A stretch of DNA of 33,705 bases from Candidatus Sumerlaeota bacterium (GTDB taxonomy: Bacteria; Sumerlaeota; Sumerlaeia; UBA8349). The DNA lies in assembly GCA_016931035.1 (NCBI GenBank), contig JAFGFN010000205.1, positions 1-33,705 on the forward strand, in the 5' to 3' direction. The translations under genes were made by a program, and so were the position numbers. Below the pieces are notes generated by a model. The model did no database searches, had not been told where the DNA came from, and saw only the letters and a list, made by a program, of their open reading frames with translations. Shown here in pieces: positions 1 to 8,966 of this stretch (the first letter of the stretch is position 1; every line of letters begins with the position of its first letter).

Positions 1-69
1 CATGATATTGCGCTGGCGCGTCGGTCTTGCGGCGCGGCGTAGCGGCGCACGCAAGAGCCGTGACAGCAC
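1..69 (-). CDS. possible start of the next operon gene, cut by window edge
   Basis: A GTG at 69-67 opens a frame that stays open to the window edge (about 23 codons, basic N-terminus). It lies 17 bases past the stop of the double-VWA gene, with a purine-rich GAGAAG just upstream, so it could be the next gene of the operon. Too little is present to recognise a family, and a chance open frame is equally possible. Confidence 0.2.
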   Translation of the reverse strand, partial: MLSRLLRAPLRRAARPTRQRNIM

Positions 70-86
70 ACTTCTCACACACGCTC

Positions 87-2918
87 TTAGGACTTCCCTC
101 CGCGACCGAGGTGTCGGTCGGCCTGGTTCTTCGATCTCGCCAGGTAATCCATTTCGTCTTCCGGCTCGGGCGCGGGTTCCGACGGGCCCGCTTCGACCGC
201 CTCCCCCTCGGGCGTTTCCGATTCCGTCACGACTTCGGCTTCCCCACGGCCGCCCTTGAGAGCGGCTCCGCGCGGCCTAGGCGTCGGTCCTTTGCGTTCG
301 CGCCTGACGCGCGCGCCCTCGGATCGAGCCGCCTGGAAACGCCTCAGATACCTCTTCGCCGTGTGCGCCAGGGCGGGGAGCATTCCGAAACGGGTCTCGG
401 CGACGTCGAGGAGAAGCATCGCCAGGGCCAGAATGAGAAGCGGGATCACGACCGGCGTGACGACCGACGACTTCGCCGGGTCCTCGAACAACTCCTTGAC
501 GTTCGCCACCTTGCCCCCGCCCGTGATCGACGCCAGACGCGCCAGCGTCTCGCGCCCGAAGTGCGCCTCGCGTTCGTACGAGAACTCGGGCGACACGGGA
601 AGCGACATCGGGGCGATCTTGTAGGTCTGGCCGCCCACCTGGACCACGCCGCGATAGCAGCCCGTCTCGGTCAGGTTCAGGTCGGTCCCGAGGCGATTGT
701 GGCTCTCCCACTGCAAAGGGCGGGCGATCGTCCGGCCGCCCGGAGTGAACACCTGGAGCGTCGCCTGCCCCATTCGGCCGCGTTCCTCCTCCGACACTTC
801 CATCCGGACGTGGCCGTAGGTGCCTTCGTACCGCACGTCGATCTGAAGGTTGTCCTGGACGTTGCTTCCCATGATCCAACGCGCGAGACTCAGGACGATA
901 TCGGGATAGTTGTCTTTGCCGGCGAACTCGCCCTCGGCGTCGAGCGCGAGCGTGGCGATTCGTCCCAGTCCCCTTTGCCAGAAGGCGACGACGGGGGCCT
1001 GGTCCTCGTCCGTCGTCTCGATGGCCACTTGCGCCTCGGGACGCTGGAAGAGGAGGTTGTAGCCGCCGCACGAGAAATCGCCCCATTTCTGCTCGGGCGA
1101 GATCGCGTAAGCTCCGGCGCGCACCTGCATCGGCGCCGGGTCCTGGATGAAACTGTTGCGCGTATAGGTGATCGTGTCCGCCGTGAAGAACTGGATCAGC
1201 TGTTTCGCGTCGTCGGTGAAATAGACCGACCCGTTGCCGCGTTTGGCCACGTCCTTCAGGAACTCGGCGTCCGAATCCGACTCGCTCCCGAGCCCGACCA
1301 CGCTCACGGTGATCCCCGCGTCGGTGTAGTCCTTGAGAAGACGCTCGTAGCTGCCCGGCTCCTCGGAGTCCGCCGCGTCGGCGAACAGAAGGATGTGTTT
1401 GTTGATCTGCGTCGCTCGCGCGATTTCCAGACCCGCCGCGACGAGACCCGTATAGACGAAAATGCCGCCTCCCATCGATTCGATCCGCAGAATGTCGGAG
1501 GCGATGGCGTTGCGGTTCGTCACGGGCTGCTGCGGGACCATGATGTGGGCCAGACTGTCCACGGCGATCACCGAGATGCTGTCGGCCTCCGACATCAGGT
1601 TGAGACACTCGACCGCCGCGTGGTCGGCCAGGCTCATCTTGGTCTCGCCCGACGGCGTCGTCATCGCCATGCTCCCCGAACGGTCGAGAACGACGCTGAA
1701 CGCGGTGCTCACCTTTTTCGACTCGCGCCGGTCTTCGAGCGAGACGGGCAGAACGGGATCGAGCGGCGATTTGTAGAACCCGCCGGCGGCGAAGCTCCGT
1801 TTCCCGCCGCAGACCAGGAGCCCGCCGCCTTCTTCGAGCGCGAAATCGCGCAGCGCCTCGATCTGGCGCAAAGGCATTTCCACCACCGGGACGTTGTTGA
1901 GGATGACCCCCTTGTACCCCTCGAGCTGGTTGATTCCCATCCGGTAGTCGCCGTAGGCGACCACGTGCGCCTTGAGGCCGCCCGCGCTCAGGACCCGCGA
2001 GACGTTGTCCGCTCCGCCCGTGTTGTTGATCAGGAGGAGCGGACGCTCTCCCACGACCTTGACGAACTTCTCGGCGAAGTTGTCCTTCACCAGGGTCTCT
2101 TGCTCCCTCGGCACGGCCTCGACTTCGAGTCGGTAGGACTTGATCCCCGGTGTCTTGAGCGAATCGACGAAGAAGATCGAGTTCTCCCCCGCCTTGAAAT
2201 CGTACTGCCGCCATCCCTCCGACTCGCTCGCGCCGACGACCCGGTTGTCGCGATACAGACGATAGCGCCCGCGCGTCGCCTGGCTGGCGATCACGCGGAA
2301 CGCGACGCGGAACGGCTCGTCGGTCAGAATCTGGTCGGGGGTCTCGACGTCGCGGATCGAAAGATTGAAGACCTCGGCCCGTTTCAAATCGCGGTAGAAG
2401 AGGGCGATGTCGCGTTGGCGCGCGAGGTGCGCCTCGCGCACCGGGCTGCGTCCGGTATATTCGCCGTCGCTCAGGATCAGAACGCGGGTGCGGCGATGCG
2501 GACTGGTCAGGTTGAGAACGGTCTGGAGTCCCTCGGCGAGGTCCGAGGCGTCCTCGGAATACGGGATGCCAAACGACTGAACGACCGTCTCGGAATCGGG
2601 CGACTGCTCGATGAAGGTCCGTTCGTTGAAACTGACGATCCCGAGCCGGTCGCCGGGCGACAAGTTCCGGCGCGCCAGCTCCATCAGTTCGATTTCCTTC
2701 TCGCGCGCCTCGTCGGAGATCGAACGCGAGCGATCGACGAGGAGATAGAGATCGAACGCCTTGGTCGAGCGTTTGAGGGAGGGATATCCCAAGAGGAGGA
2801 CGGCCGCGACCAGAAGAGTCCATCGCCACAGATTGCGCCGGGGGAGACGACGCACGAACAGATAGACCAGCATCAGGCCGATCAAGAGTCCTTGGGGATA
2901 GGCGAAGGTCAAGATCAT
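87..2918 (-). CDS. large membrane protein with two VWA domains
   Basis: 943 aa. Two N-terminal membrane segments (about 8-23 and 33-47) are followed by a first von Willebrand factor A domain with MIDAS motif DRSRS at 62-66. A segment around 293-385 (LLLINNTGG, then EEGGGLLVCGG) resembles the class I glutamine amidotransferase-like fold often found in these proteins. A second VWA domain has DRSGS at 412-416, and a further membrane helix lies near 835-860 before a charged tail. VWA domains bind protein partners through a metal ion; with MoxR and DUF58 genes upstream it probably belongs to a membrane-anchored complex. The physiological role is unknown. The ATG at 2918 lacks a clear Shine-Dalgarno because a heptad array fills the upstream bases. 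It is the last complete gene of the operon. Confidence 0.85.
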   Translation of the reverse strand: MILTFAYPQGLLIGLMLVYLFVRRLPRRNLWRWTLLVAAVLLLGYPSLKRSTKAFDLYLLVDRSRSISDEAREKEIELMELARRNLSPGDRLGIVSFNERTFIEQSPDSETVVQSFGIPYSEDASDLAEGLQTVLNLTSPHRRTRVLILSDGEYTGRSPVREAHLARQRDIALFYRDLKRAEVFNLSIRDVETPDQILTDEPFRVAFRVIASQATRGRYRLYRDNRVVGASESEGWRQYDFKAGENSIFFVDSLKTPGIKSYRLEVEAVPREQETLVKDNFAEKFVKVVGERPLLLINNTGGADNVSRVLSAGGLKAHVVAYGDYRMGINQLEGYKGVILNNVPVVEMPLRQIEALRDFALEEGGGLLVCGGKRSFAAGGFYKSPLDPVLPVSLEDRRESKKVSTAFSVVLDRSGSMAMTTPSGETKMSLADHAAVECLNLMSEADSISVIAVDSLAHIMVPQQPVTNRNAIASDILRIESMGGGIFVYTGLVAAGLEIARATQINKHILLFADAADSEEPGSYERLLKDYTDAGITVSVVGLGSESDSDAEFLKDVAKRGNGSVYFTDDAKQLIQFFTADTITYTRNSFIQDPAPMQVRAGAYAISPEQKWGDFSCGGYNLLFQRPEAQVAIETTDEDQAPVVAFWQRGLGRIATLALDAEGEFAGKDNYPDIVLSLARWIMGSNVQDNLQIDVRYEGTYGHVRMEVSEEERGRMGQATLQVFTPGGRTIARPLQWESHNRLGTDLNLTETGCYRGVVQVGGQTYKIAPMSLPVSPEFSYEREAHFGRETLARLASITGGGKVANVKELFEDPAKSSVVTPVVIPLLILALAMLLLDVAETRFGMLPALAHTAKRYLRRFQAARSEGARVRRERKGPTPRPRGAALKGGRGEAEVVTESETPEGEAVEAGPSEPAPEPEDEMDYLARSKNQADRHLGRGGKS

Positions 2919-2922
2919 GTTG

Positions 2923-2957
2923 AGGTTGCTGGTTTCTGGTTACTGGTTTCCGGTTGC
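2923..2957. repeat. heptanucleotide array, AGGTTGC/TGGTTTC type
   Basis: Five exact 7-base steps: AGGTTGC, TGGTTTC, TGGTTAC, TGGTTTC, CGGTTGC. The array begins 5 bases upstream of the ATG of the double-VWA gene, exactly where its ribosome binding site should be. On the transcribed strand the units read GAAACCA/GTAACCA. Confidence 0.8.
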
Positions 2958-2987
2958 GGACAATCGGCCCGAAGCGGCCCTCGGCAC

Positions 2988-3004
2988 TTCATCCTTCATC
3001 CTTT
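2988..3004. repeat. short heptanucleotide array, ATCCTTC type
   Basis: About two and a half units of ATCCTTC (GGATGAA family on the transcribed strand). It touches the TGA stop of the BatA-like gene at 3004-3006. The same unit is found at 5825-5866. Confidence 0.65.
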
Positions 3005-4770
3005 CATTCGTATCTCCAGTTGAGCGCGGCGAAGAGAATCACCGCCAAGAGCGCCGCATAGTAGAGCATGCGATTGCTTTCGGCTCGAACGACGGTGGCC
3101 GCTTCGAGGCCGGCGAGGTCGGGTTCCCGCGTCTCCATCGCCTGAAGATTCGATTCCCCAGGGGCGTAGACGTTGACGGAGAAAACCGCCAGCGCCGGTT
3201 GGGTCCCGTCCTGCCGCACTTCGTACACTCCCGCCGGCAACGACGCCAGGACCTCGGGCAGGTCCGAGTATTCGGCCACGGCGCGACCGTCGCGAACCAG
3301 GGAAAAGCGCGCGGGCGAGTCGGCGTCGGGACGCAGGTTCAGCGGAATCGACTCGCCGAGGCGAAACACGGTTCGACTCAGCCCGGGCATCGCGTCGCGG
3401 CATTCCTCGATCGCGTTCTGAACCAAGACGGGCCAGAACGACTGGCGGAAGACGTTGGTCCGGTCGTAGAGCAGGTTGAATAGAATGCGTTTCGCGCCGC
3501 CCGGCTGCGATGCGATCTCGACGATCAAGGGTTGGGCGCCGCAACTTACGAGAAGACGTCCGGGCGGACGCTTTTCGTATTCAACGTAGGGCCAAAGCAC
3601 GCCCTCGAAAGGAAGGTTGTCGGTGATCGTGTTTCGATGGTCGATCAGAAGGTCCCGTCCCAGAGCGAGGCCGACCTTCTCGGTCGTCTCGGGCGAAGGC
3701 ATTTCGTAGATCCGCACGTTCGCGCCGCGCGACTCGTAGTCGGCGCGAGTGGTGAAGACCAATTCGGCTTCGGCCGGGTCGCCCGTCATCCGCGCGTACG
3801 GCACAGCGGCGACGGCCTGGAGAAAGTGTTTCGCGACGAGGTCGAGGCCCTCGACGCACGCGCGCACGGTCTTGATCCGAACCGGCGGAAGAATCGCGAC
3901 GTTATCGGCCTCCAGGCTGTCGGCGGAGATTTCCAGGCGCACGATCGAGCCGACCTGGTCCGTTTCGAAGGTCATCTGCTTCGGCTGGTCGGGCTGCACC
4001 TCGACGTCCTGCTCGAACACGCTCCGCGTCCCCGAGAAGGCGCGAAGCGTCGTGCGACACGAAAGGCTCGCATACGCGCGCAGAGTCAGAAACACGCGGT
4101 CTCGCCCTTCCGCGACCCGCGTGCGGTCGGCGAAATCGATCGCGGCGTTGGGCTCGGGCGTCCCGACGGCGGCGATTTCGAGGGTCTCGCCGTAGGCCCG
4201 GGCGTGCGCCACCTCGTCGGAAACAAAGAGAATACGCTCGTCTCCGGTCACGAACTTCCCCGCGAGGTTGACCGCGGCCTCGACGTCGCACGCGGGCTCG
4301 GACGGGACCCACCTCGCCAGGGCATCGAGCGCCTCGTCGCGCCCGGCGAAGGGGCCCGCGAGGATCTCGGGCCGCGTCCCCGCCGCGATCACCGTGTACC
4401 TGTCGCGCGAGTCCATCCAATCCCCAAGGAGATCGCGCGCGCGGTCCGCCATCGTCCGGGTCGCGCGCGCCTGCATACTGAGCGAATTGTCGAGAACGAC
4501 CGCGTGGTGGCGGTTGACGCGCGCCGTCGGCAAGTCCGCCCCGGCGATGAGAAGCGACATCGACAACGCGGCCAAGAGTTGAAACAACAGCGCCAGACTC
4601 CTCATCAACCGATCGAATCGATTGCCGACCGGAAGGCGCGTCCGCGCGAAATCCCACAGGTGCAACCCCCCGACACGCCGCACTTCGCGGTGCGTGCGAA
4701 AGAAGTGCAGCCCGAGAATCGCGGGAATGGAAAGGAGCGCCAGAAGGCCCCAAGGGTTATGGAAAACCAT
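3004..4770 (-). CDS. BatA-like membrane protein with VWA domain
   Basis: 588 aa. Residues 1-75 resemble the N-terminal membrane domain of aerotolerance regulator BatA: a helix at about 8-23, then a basic loop and a second helix at about 57-77. A VWA domain follows with MIDAS-like DNSLS at 94-98. A middle region of about 300 residues resembles the beta-rich and amidotransferase-like part of related proteins, and a final helix lies near 566-582 just before the C-terminus. BatA-type proteins work with MoxR ATPases at the inner membrane. It sits between the DUF58 and double-VWA genes. The ATG at 4770 has no good Shine-Dalgarno; an inverted-repeat element lies directly upstream. Confidence 0.85.
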   Translation of the reverse strand: MVFHNPWGLLALLSIPAILGLHFFRTHREVRRVGGLHLWDFARTRLPVGNRFDRLMRSLALLFQLLAALSMSLLIAGADLPTARVNRHHAVVLDNSLSMQARATRTMADRARDLLGDWMDSRDRYTVIAAGTRPEILAGPFAGRDEALDALARWVPSEPACDVEAAVNLAGKFVTGDERILFVSDEVAHARAYGETLEIAAVGTPEPNAAIDFADRTRVAEGRDRVFLTLRAYASLSCRTTLRAFSGTRSVFEQDVEVQPDQPKQMTFETDQVGSIVRLEISADSLEADNVAILPPVRIKTVRACVEGLDLVAKHFLQAVAAVPYARMTGDPAEAELVFTTRADYESRGANVRIYEMPSPETTEKVGLALGRDLLIDHRNTITDNLPFEGVLWPYVEYEKRPPGRLLVSCGAQPLIVEIASQPGGAKRILFNLLYDRTNVFRQSFWPVLVQNAIEECRDAMPGLSRTVFRLGESIPLNLRPDADSPARFSLVRDGRAVAEYSDLPEVLASLPAGVYEVRQDGTQPALAVFSVNVYAPGESNLQAMETREPDLAGLEAATVVRAESNRMLYYAALLAVILFAALNWRYE

Positions 4771-4783
4771 GGTTCAAAGTCCC

Positions 4784-4863
4784 AGGTTCGCAAGTTCCAG
4801 GTTCGCAGGCTCGAAGATTCCCAGCTCTTGAACTTGGAACCTGCGAACGTGGAACCTGCGAAC
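4784..4863. repeat. compound direct/inverted repeat of GTTCGCA units
   Basis: AGGTTCGCA occurs at 4784-4792 and 4799-4807, 15 bases apart. The near reverse complement GGAACCTGCGAAC occurs at 4836-4848 and 4851-4863, also 15 bases apart. Left and right halves can pair into a long imperfect hairpin. The element fills the gap between the DUF58 stop and the BatA-like start. Confidence 0.75.
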
Positions 4864-4876
4864 TCCTTCTCTTCCC

Positions 4877-5728
4877 TCAGATCTCCACAATCCTCGCCAC
4901 CGACAACCGCCGCATCGTTTCCTCCAACGAGTCCGAGTCGCGCACGATCGCCATCGTTCCTCCCACGAGAAGAAGGCGCCGCTCCAAATCGTTGCGCAAC
5001 CGGTTGAGCCGACTCCGATACCCCTCGACCGTCGCCCGGTTCAGGGCCAGATCGAGAAACTGCTCGGTCTCGGCGTCTTCGAGTCGCACCTCGCCCTCCA
5101 CGCCCGGGTCGTCCTCGAACCGCGAAAGAACCTGGACGAGAACCAACCGGTCCGAGGCGCGAAAAAGCCGCACCAGGTCTTCGGGCGCGAAGGGAAAGAG
5201 GAAGTCGCTGACCAGGATCTTGATTCCCGCGCGCCTCGCCAGCGGCGCGTTCTCGAGCGCGGGCAGGGGCGAATCCTGACGCCGATCTTCGCCCGCCAAG
5301 AGATCGAACGGCGTGCGCACGGGCGCCAGGTTCCGGCCCAAGTCGTAGAGGCGCGTCACGGCGTTGATCTTCTGGGCGAGAAGATAGAACAGATAACCCA
5401 GTTGATGACGACGAACCGACTTATCGTCGGCGATCGACATCGACCGCGACGTGTCGATCACGATATCGACCGTCGGGCAAATCTCCTCGCGATACAACTT
5501 GACGGTCAGGCGGTCGTTGCGGGCGTAGGCCCGCCAGTCGATGTGGCGGACGTCGTCGCCCAAGACGTAGTCTTTGCGATCCTGGTACTCGACGGAGCTC
5601 CCCGTGCGTTTGCCCGCGAGTTCGCCGATGAGCGAAGCGGCCTGGCGCTCGGGAAGACACAGGTCGTACCGGATCGCATAGGCCTCGATCGCCGCGCGCT
5701 CAGGGATTTCTCTGGATCGATCCGCCAT
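4877..5728 (-). CDS. DUF58 domain protein
   Basis: 283 aa, the common size for DUF58 proteins. The hallmark segment is present: GDDVRHIDWRAYAR at 57-70, followed by a VWA-like strand with DTSRS at 92-96. DUF58 proteins are encoded next to MoxR ATPases and VWA proteins and are thought to be part of the same complex; their biochemical activity is not established. No membrane segment is seen, so it is probably cytoplasmic. It lies between the ABC permease and the BatA-like gene. The ATG at 5728 has only a weak ribosome binding site, and a heptad array begins 17 bases upstream. Confidence 0.9.
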   Translation of the reverse strand: MADRSREIPERAAIEAYAIRYDLCLPERQAASLIGELAGKRTGSSVEYQDRKDYVLGDDVRHIDWRAYARNDRLTVKLYREEICPTVDIVIDTSRSMSIADDKSVRRHQLGYLFYLLAQKINAVTRLYDLGRNLAPVRTPFDLLAGEDRRQDSPLPALENAPLARRAGIKILVSDFLFPFAPEDLVRLFRASDRLVLVQVLSRFEDDPGVEGEVRLEDAETEQFLDLALNRATVEGYRSRLNRLRNDLERRLLLVGGTMAIVRDSDSLEETMRRLSVARIVEI

Positions 5729-5745
5729 GTGGGTTTCCCGAATCG

Positions 5746-5794
5746 GGCTTTAGGCTGGAGGCTGAAGGCTGTGGACCTTAGGCCGTAGGCTGTA
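5746..5794. repeat. heptanucleotide array, GGCTGTA type
   Basis: Seven exact 7-base units: GGCTTTA, GGCTGGA, GGCTGAA, GGCTGTG, GACCTTA, GGCCGTA, GGCTGTA. It lies in the gap between an ABC permease gene and the DUF58 gene. The same unit family occurs at 12757-12784, inverted at 13230-13271, and a related one at 18459-18493. Confidence 0.85.
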
Positions 5795-5824
5795 GGAATA
5801 GAAGGAGAGAACCGTCTCTTCCAC

Positions 5825-5866
5825 TTCATCCTTCATCCTTCATCCTTCATCCTTCCTAATTCATCC
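5825..5866. repeat. heptanucleotide array, TTCATCC type
   Basis: Six 7-base steps: four perfect TTCATCC, one TTCCTAA, one TTCATCC. On the transcribed strand the unit is GGATGAA. The permease stop codon TGA (5861-5863) is part of the last unit. Confidence 0.85.
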
Positions 5867-7354
5867 TTGTCTCTCAGCTCGCCGGCAGCGACGGGCGATC
5901 CAGAGAAGCCCGATCAGGCCGATTGCTCCCGATACGAGGCGATAAGACCCGAGTGAGGATTCGAATCCGGGACGATACACCGTGCCGACGACCCATGAGG
6001 AAACGGGAGACAGCATGAGACTGCCCAGAGCCGCCCACGCACGAACGTGCCCGTCGTAGCCGGAACCGGGCCTCCTGAAGCCGGGCGATTCCGCGATGGA
6101 ATAGAGGATAAGCAACCCGACGCCCACCAGCGCCCAATAGCAGATCGTGACGGCGCGAAGCGTCTTGTACCGCTTGCGCGCAAACCCAAACGGCATCAGA
6201 AGGACCGGCGAGAGAAACAGGAAGAACGGCGCTTGGAGAGGCCGCGACGAAGACGCGAGCTCCTGCGGCGACGGACCCGACTCCGTCACCGCCAGGTACG
6301 TCACGACGGAAAGCAGGTAGAAGAGGAAAAGAGTTCGCAACGTTCCCATCGATCCGGGCGCGAACGCATAGTGAAACAGACGCACCGTGAGCCACCGCGT
6401 CCGCTTGCGCCGATTGACGACCATGAGAGGCGGATCGAGCCGATGGGGAAACAGGATCGCCCCGAGGATGCAGCTCGCGACAAAGAGAAACACGATGGCC
6501 GCCGGGGCCATCGCGGGCCAGTTCGAACACCCGACCAAGGCGACCCAAGTAGCCGACACCGAGAACGTGAGAAACTTGACCTGGTGCTCGCGCGAATCCT
6601 GAGGCGGGGCGATCGAATTGCAGCACAGGTAGAACAACCACAGGCAGAACTGAACGTAGAGGGCGATTCGCAACACGAGATCGTCGGTGTTTCCCAAACT
6701 GAACAAGGAGAACGCGGAGCCGCCCCACGCGCCTCCGCCGTGGTGGGCTAGGTAGTACGAACCCATCGCCATCCGGATCGCAACGCCCGGGATGAACCAG
6801 AGGGCCGCGAGTATCAGGAGAACGCGAGCGGGGACGCTGACCCGCTTCAGGCGGACGTTCAAAGCGATGCAGAGCGAAAGCAGCGCAATCAAGGGGAAGA
6901 TCAAAACCATGCCGAGGGCCGACTGCCCGATCAGGCCGAAGTCCAGCCCACCCAGGAGAAACGCGAAGAACATGAACGGAACGATGCAGAAGAACCCGAA
7001 GAGGAACTGGACCAGGATCGAGACGACCTTGCCCAACACCATCCTTTCGAGCGACATGCCCGCGATCTCGTAGAGTTCGAAGGTGCGGTTCGAGAACTCC
7101 CGGCTCGTCCCCATGAAACCCATGGCGATCACGACGAAGCCATAGAGCCCCATCGTCGCGCTCAGAAAACCGAACGCCACGGGCCCCAGACGGCCCTCTT
7201 CCCCCGGCAAGCTCATGCAGATCGCCGAGACGGCCTCGCCCAGCGCAAGCAAACCGATGAACAGGGCGAGGAACGTCCGGTTCCGCAACCATTGCGTGAT
7301 GTCCTTGTAGAGCATGGCGTTGTCGAACACGCCGTTCGCTAGTCGCCACCGCAT
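5861..7354 (-). CDS. ABC-2 type transporter permease (copy 2)
   Basis: 497 aa, polytopic, with about ten or more hydrophobic segments. The N-terminal segment with KDITQWLRNRTFL near 17-29 and the motif REFSNRTFELYEIAGMSLER are typical of ABC-2 permeases. It is a clear paralog of the gene just upstream: both share IVPFMFF and LLGGLDF. The two probably form the heterodimeric membrane part of the exporter energised by the ATPase at 8967-9923. The substrate is not evident. The ATG at 7354 is supported by GGAG ten bases upstream. Confidence 0.88.
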   Translation of the reverse strand: MRWRLANGVFDNAMLYKDITQWLRNRTFLALFIGLLALGEAVSAICMSLPGEEGRLGPVAFGFLSATMGLYGFVVIAMGFMGTSREFSNRTFELYEIAGMSLERMVLGKVVSILVQFLFGFFCIVPFMFFAFLLGGLDFGLIGQSALGMVLIFPLIALLSLCIALNVRLKRVSVPARVLLILAALWFIPGVAIRMAMGSYYLAHHGGGAWGGSAFSLFSLGNTDDLVLRIALYVQFCLWLFYLCCNSIAPPQDSREHQVKFLTFSVSATWVALVGCSNWPAMAPAAIVFLFVASCILGAILFPHRLDPPLMVVNRRKRTRWLTVRLFHYAFAPGSMGTLRTLFLFYLLSVVTYLAVTESGPSPQELASSSRPLQAPFFLFLSPVLLMPFGFARKRYKTLRAVTICYWALVGVGLLILYSIAESPGFRRPGSGYDGHVRAWAALGSLMLSPVSSWVVGTVYRPGFESSLGSYRLVSGAIGLIGLLWIARRCRRAERQG

Positions 7355-7373
7355 TGAGATTGTTCTCCTCCCA

Positions 7374-8918
7374 TCACGACGAAGCCGCGCTTCTCGTCTT
7401 CGCCCTTTCCATCCGGTTGCGGGCCGCCGTCTTCGTCAGGCTTCGGATCGCCAGGTACACGCCCATTCCTCCCAAGACCACCCGAAACCACGGCAGAACC
7501 GATCCCAGTTCCACGTATTCGGGCATTCCCACCGCCATGGCCGAGATGGGAGATACCACGTACGCGAGAATCTGGCACACCGAGCTCGCCGCCGCCTGGC
7601 CGGGCCCGAGCAGGTTGCTCTCCTGGGCGTCGGAAAGCGCCGCCACGACTACGACGAGGCCGACCCCGACCAGAACCCACCAGAGTAGGACGGCGTTGCG
7701 CAACGCCTTGGGCTTGCCCCGATAGCGCTCGAAGTTGAGCAGGAACCCGGCGGGAAAAATCAAGAAGTAGGGGGCTTGGCAGGGAAGCAGGGCGTACGAT
7801 ATGGCCCTCTGATCCGAGAGCAGAGACCCCTTGAGCGAAACAACGAGACCCGTAAACGCGCCGCCCGCCAAAGCGATGAGAAGGACCGTCCAAAGCGTTC
7901 CCCACGCCCCCGGCATGAAGAGGACACCGAGGATCTTTCCGGGGAAGAATCGCCGCTCTCTCTGTCTCTTGGCGAACATCAGGGGAACTTCGATACTCTT
8001 GTAGAAGTAGCACAAGCCGATCGCGCACGACATGACGAAAGCCGACACGCCGCCCACGATCAGCGTCTCCGGACCCAATCGGGCGCTCGCGAAAGCGATG
8101 AGGGCCGTCGCCGTCAGAGTGAACGCGAAGAACTTCACGAAATGCTCGCGCGAATCCTGGGGAGGACTGATGGCGTTGCAGCAGAGGTAGAAGAGCAGGA
8201 GACACACCTGGCCGTAGAAGAGGAGAAAGACGCTCAGCCCGTTCCAGGCGTCGCCGTCGAAGTCGAGAAGGGCCTTGAAGAAATCCAGCGGTTTGCCGAA
8301 CGGCATGGAAGTCCTCGTCGCGATAGTGATTATGAAGAAAAGCGAGATATAGCTCGCGACCAGGATCGTGACAACGATCCCGCCCACCCAAAGCAGAATC
8401 CCGAACCCTTTGAAACGGAAATGAAGCGCGGTGCAGAGCGCCAGAAGACACAGCGGCGGGACGGCCACCGCGATGCTCAGCGCGACGGCGAAGATCAGAT
8501 AGAAGTCCAATCCGCCCAAAAGGAAACTGAAGAACATGAAGGGGACGATGCAACAGAAACCGAACAGGAACTGCGCGAACATCGAAATCGACTTCCCTCC
8601 GATCGTCCGTTCGAGCGACATTCCCGAGAGCGAGTAGAGCTCGAAGGTCCGGTTGTGGAACTCCCGGTACGTCAGGGTCATTCCCATCAGGGCGATCGTC
8701 ATGACGAAAAGAGCGAGAACGCCCGAGAGAATCCCGAAGGCGACCGGCCCCATCTCCCCCGCTTCCGCGGGAATCGAGACGCACACGAGCCCCACCGCCT
8801 CCGAGAGGACCAGCAGGCCGAAGAACAGCGCCAGGAACGTCCGGTTCCGCAGCCACTGCGTGATGTCCTTGTAGACCATCGCGTTGTCGTAAACGCCGGC
8901 CAGGGTTCGTCCGAACAT
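7374..8918 (-). CDS. ABC-2 type transporter permease (copy 1)
   Basis: 514 aa, polytopic membrane protein with the motifs YREFHNRTFELYSLSGMSLER and FLFGFCCIVPFMFFSFLLGG, nearly the same as in the following gene. The start at 8918 has a GGAG about five bases upstream and gives an N-terminus (MFGRTLAGVYDNAM) that lines up with the paralog. A GTG at 8963, next to the ATPase stop, gives 15 extra residues but has a poor ribosome binding site. Together with its ATPase and the second permease it should form an inner-membrane exporter. Confidence 0.88.
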   Translation of the reverse strand: MFGRTLAGVYDNAMVYKDITQWLRNRTFLALFFGLLVLSEAVGLVCVSIPAEAGEMGPVAFGILSGVLALFVMTIALMGMTLTYREFHNRTFELYSLSGMSLERTIGGKSISMFAQFLFGFCCIVPFMFFSFLLGGLDFYLIFAVALSIAVAVPPLCLLALCTALHFRFKGFGILLWVGGIVVTILVASYISLFFIITIATRTSMPFGKPLDFFKALLDFDGDAWNGLSVFLLFYGQVCLLLFYLCCNAISPPQDSREHFVKFFAFTLTATALIAFASARLGPETLIVGGVSAFVMSCAIGLCYFYKSIEVPLMFAKRQRERRFFPGKILGVLFMPGAWGTLWTVLLIALAGGAFTGLVVSLKGSLLSDQRAISYALLPCQAPYFLIFPAGFLLNFERYRGKPKALRNAVLLWWVLVGVGLVVVVAALSDAQESNLLGPGQAAASSVCQILAYVVSPISAMAVGMPEYVELGSVLPWFRVVLGGMGVYLAIRSLTKTAARNRMERAKTRSAASS

Positions 8919-8966
8919 GGTCTCTCCAAGTCTCTCTCGCGCGATCTCATCCGAATCCCGCACATC

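Noticed and set aside
27-3023. Open frame of 998 codons on the plus strand opposite the double-VWA gene
   Set aside because: Its product is Arg/His-rich without any family motif; it mirrors the real gene on the minus strand, as is common in GC-rich DNA.
5950-5970. GATTCGAATCC resembling a tRNA T-loop
   Set aside because: It lies inside the permease coding frame and no acceptor or anticodon stem can be drawn around it.
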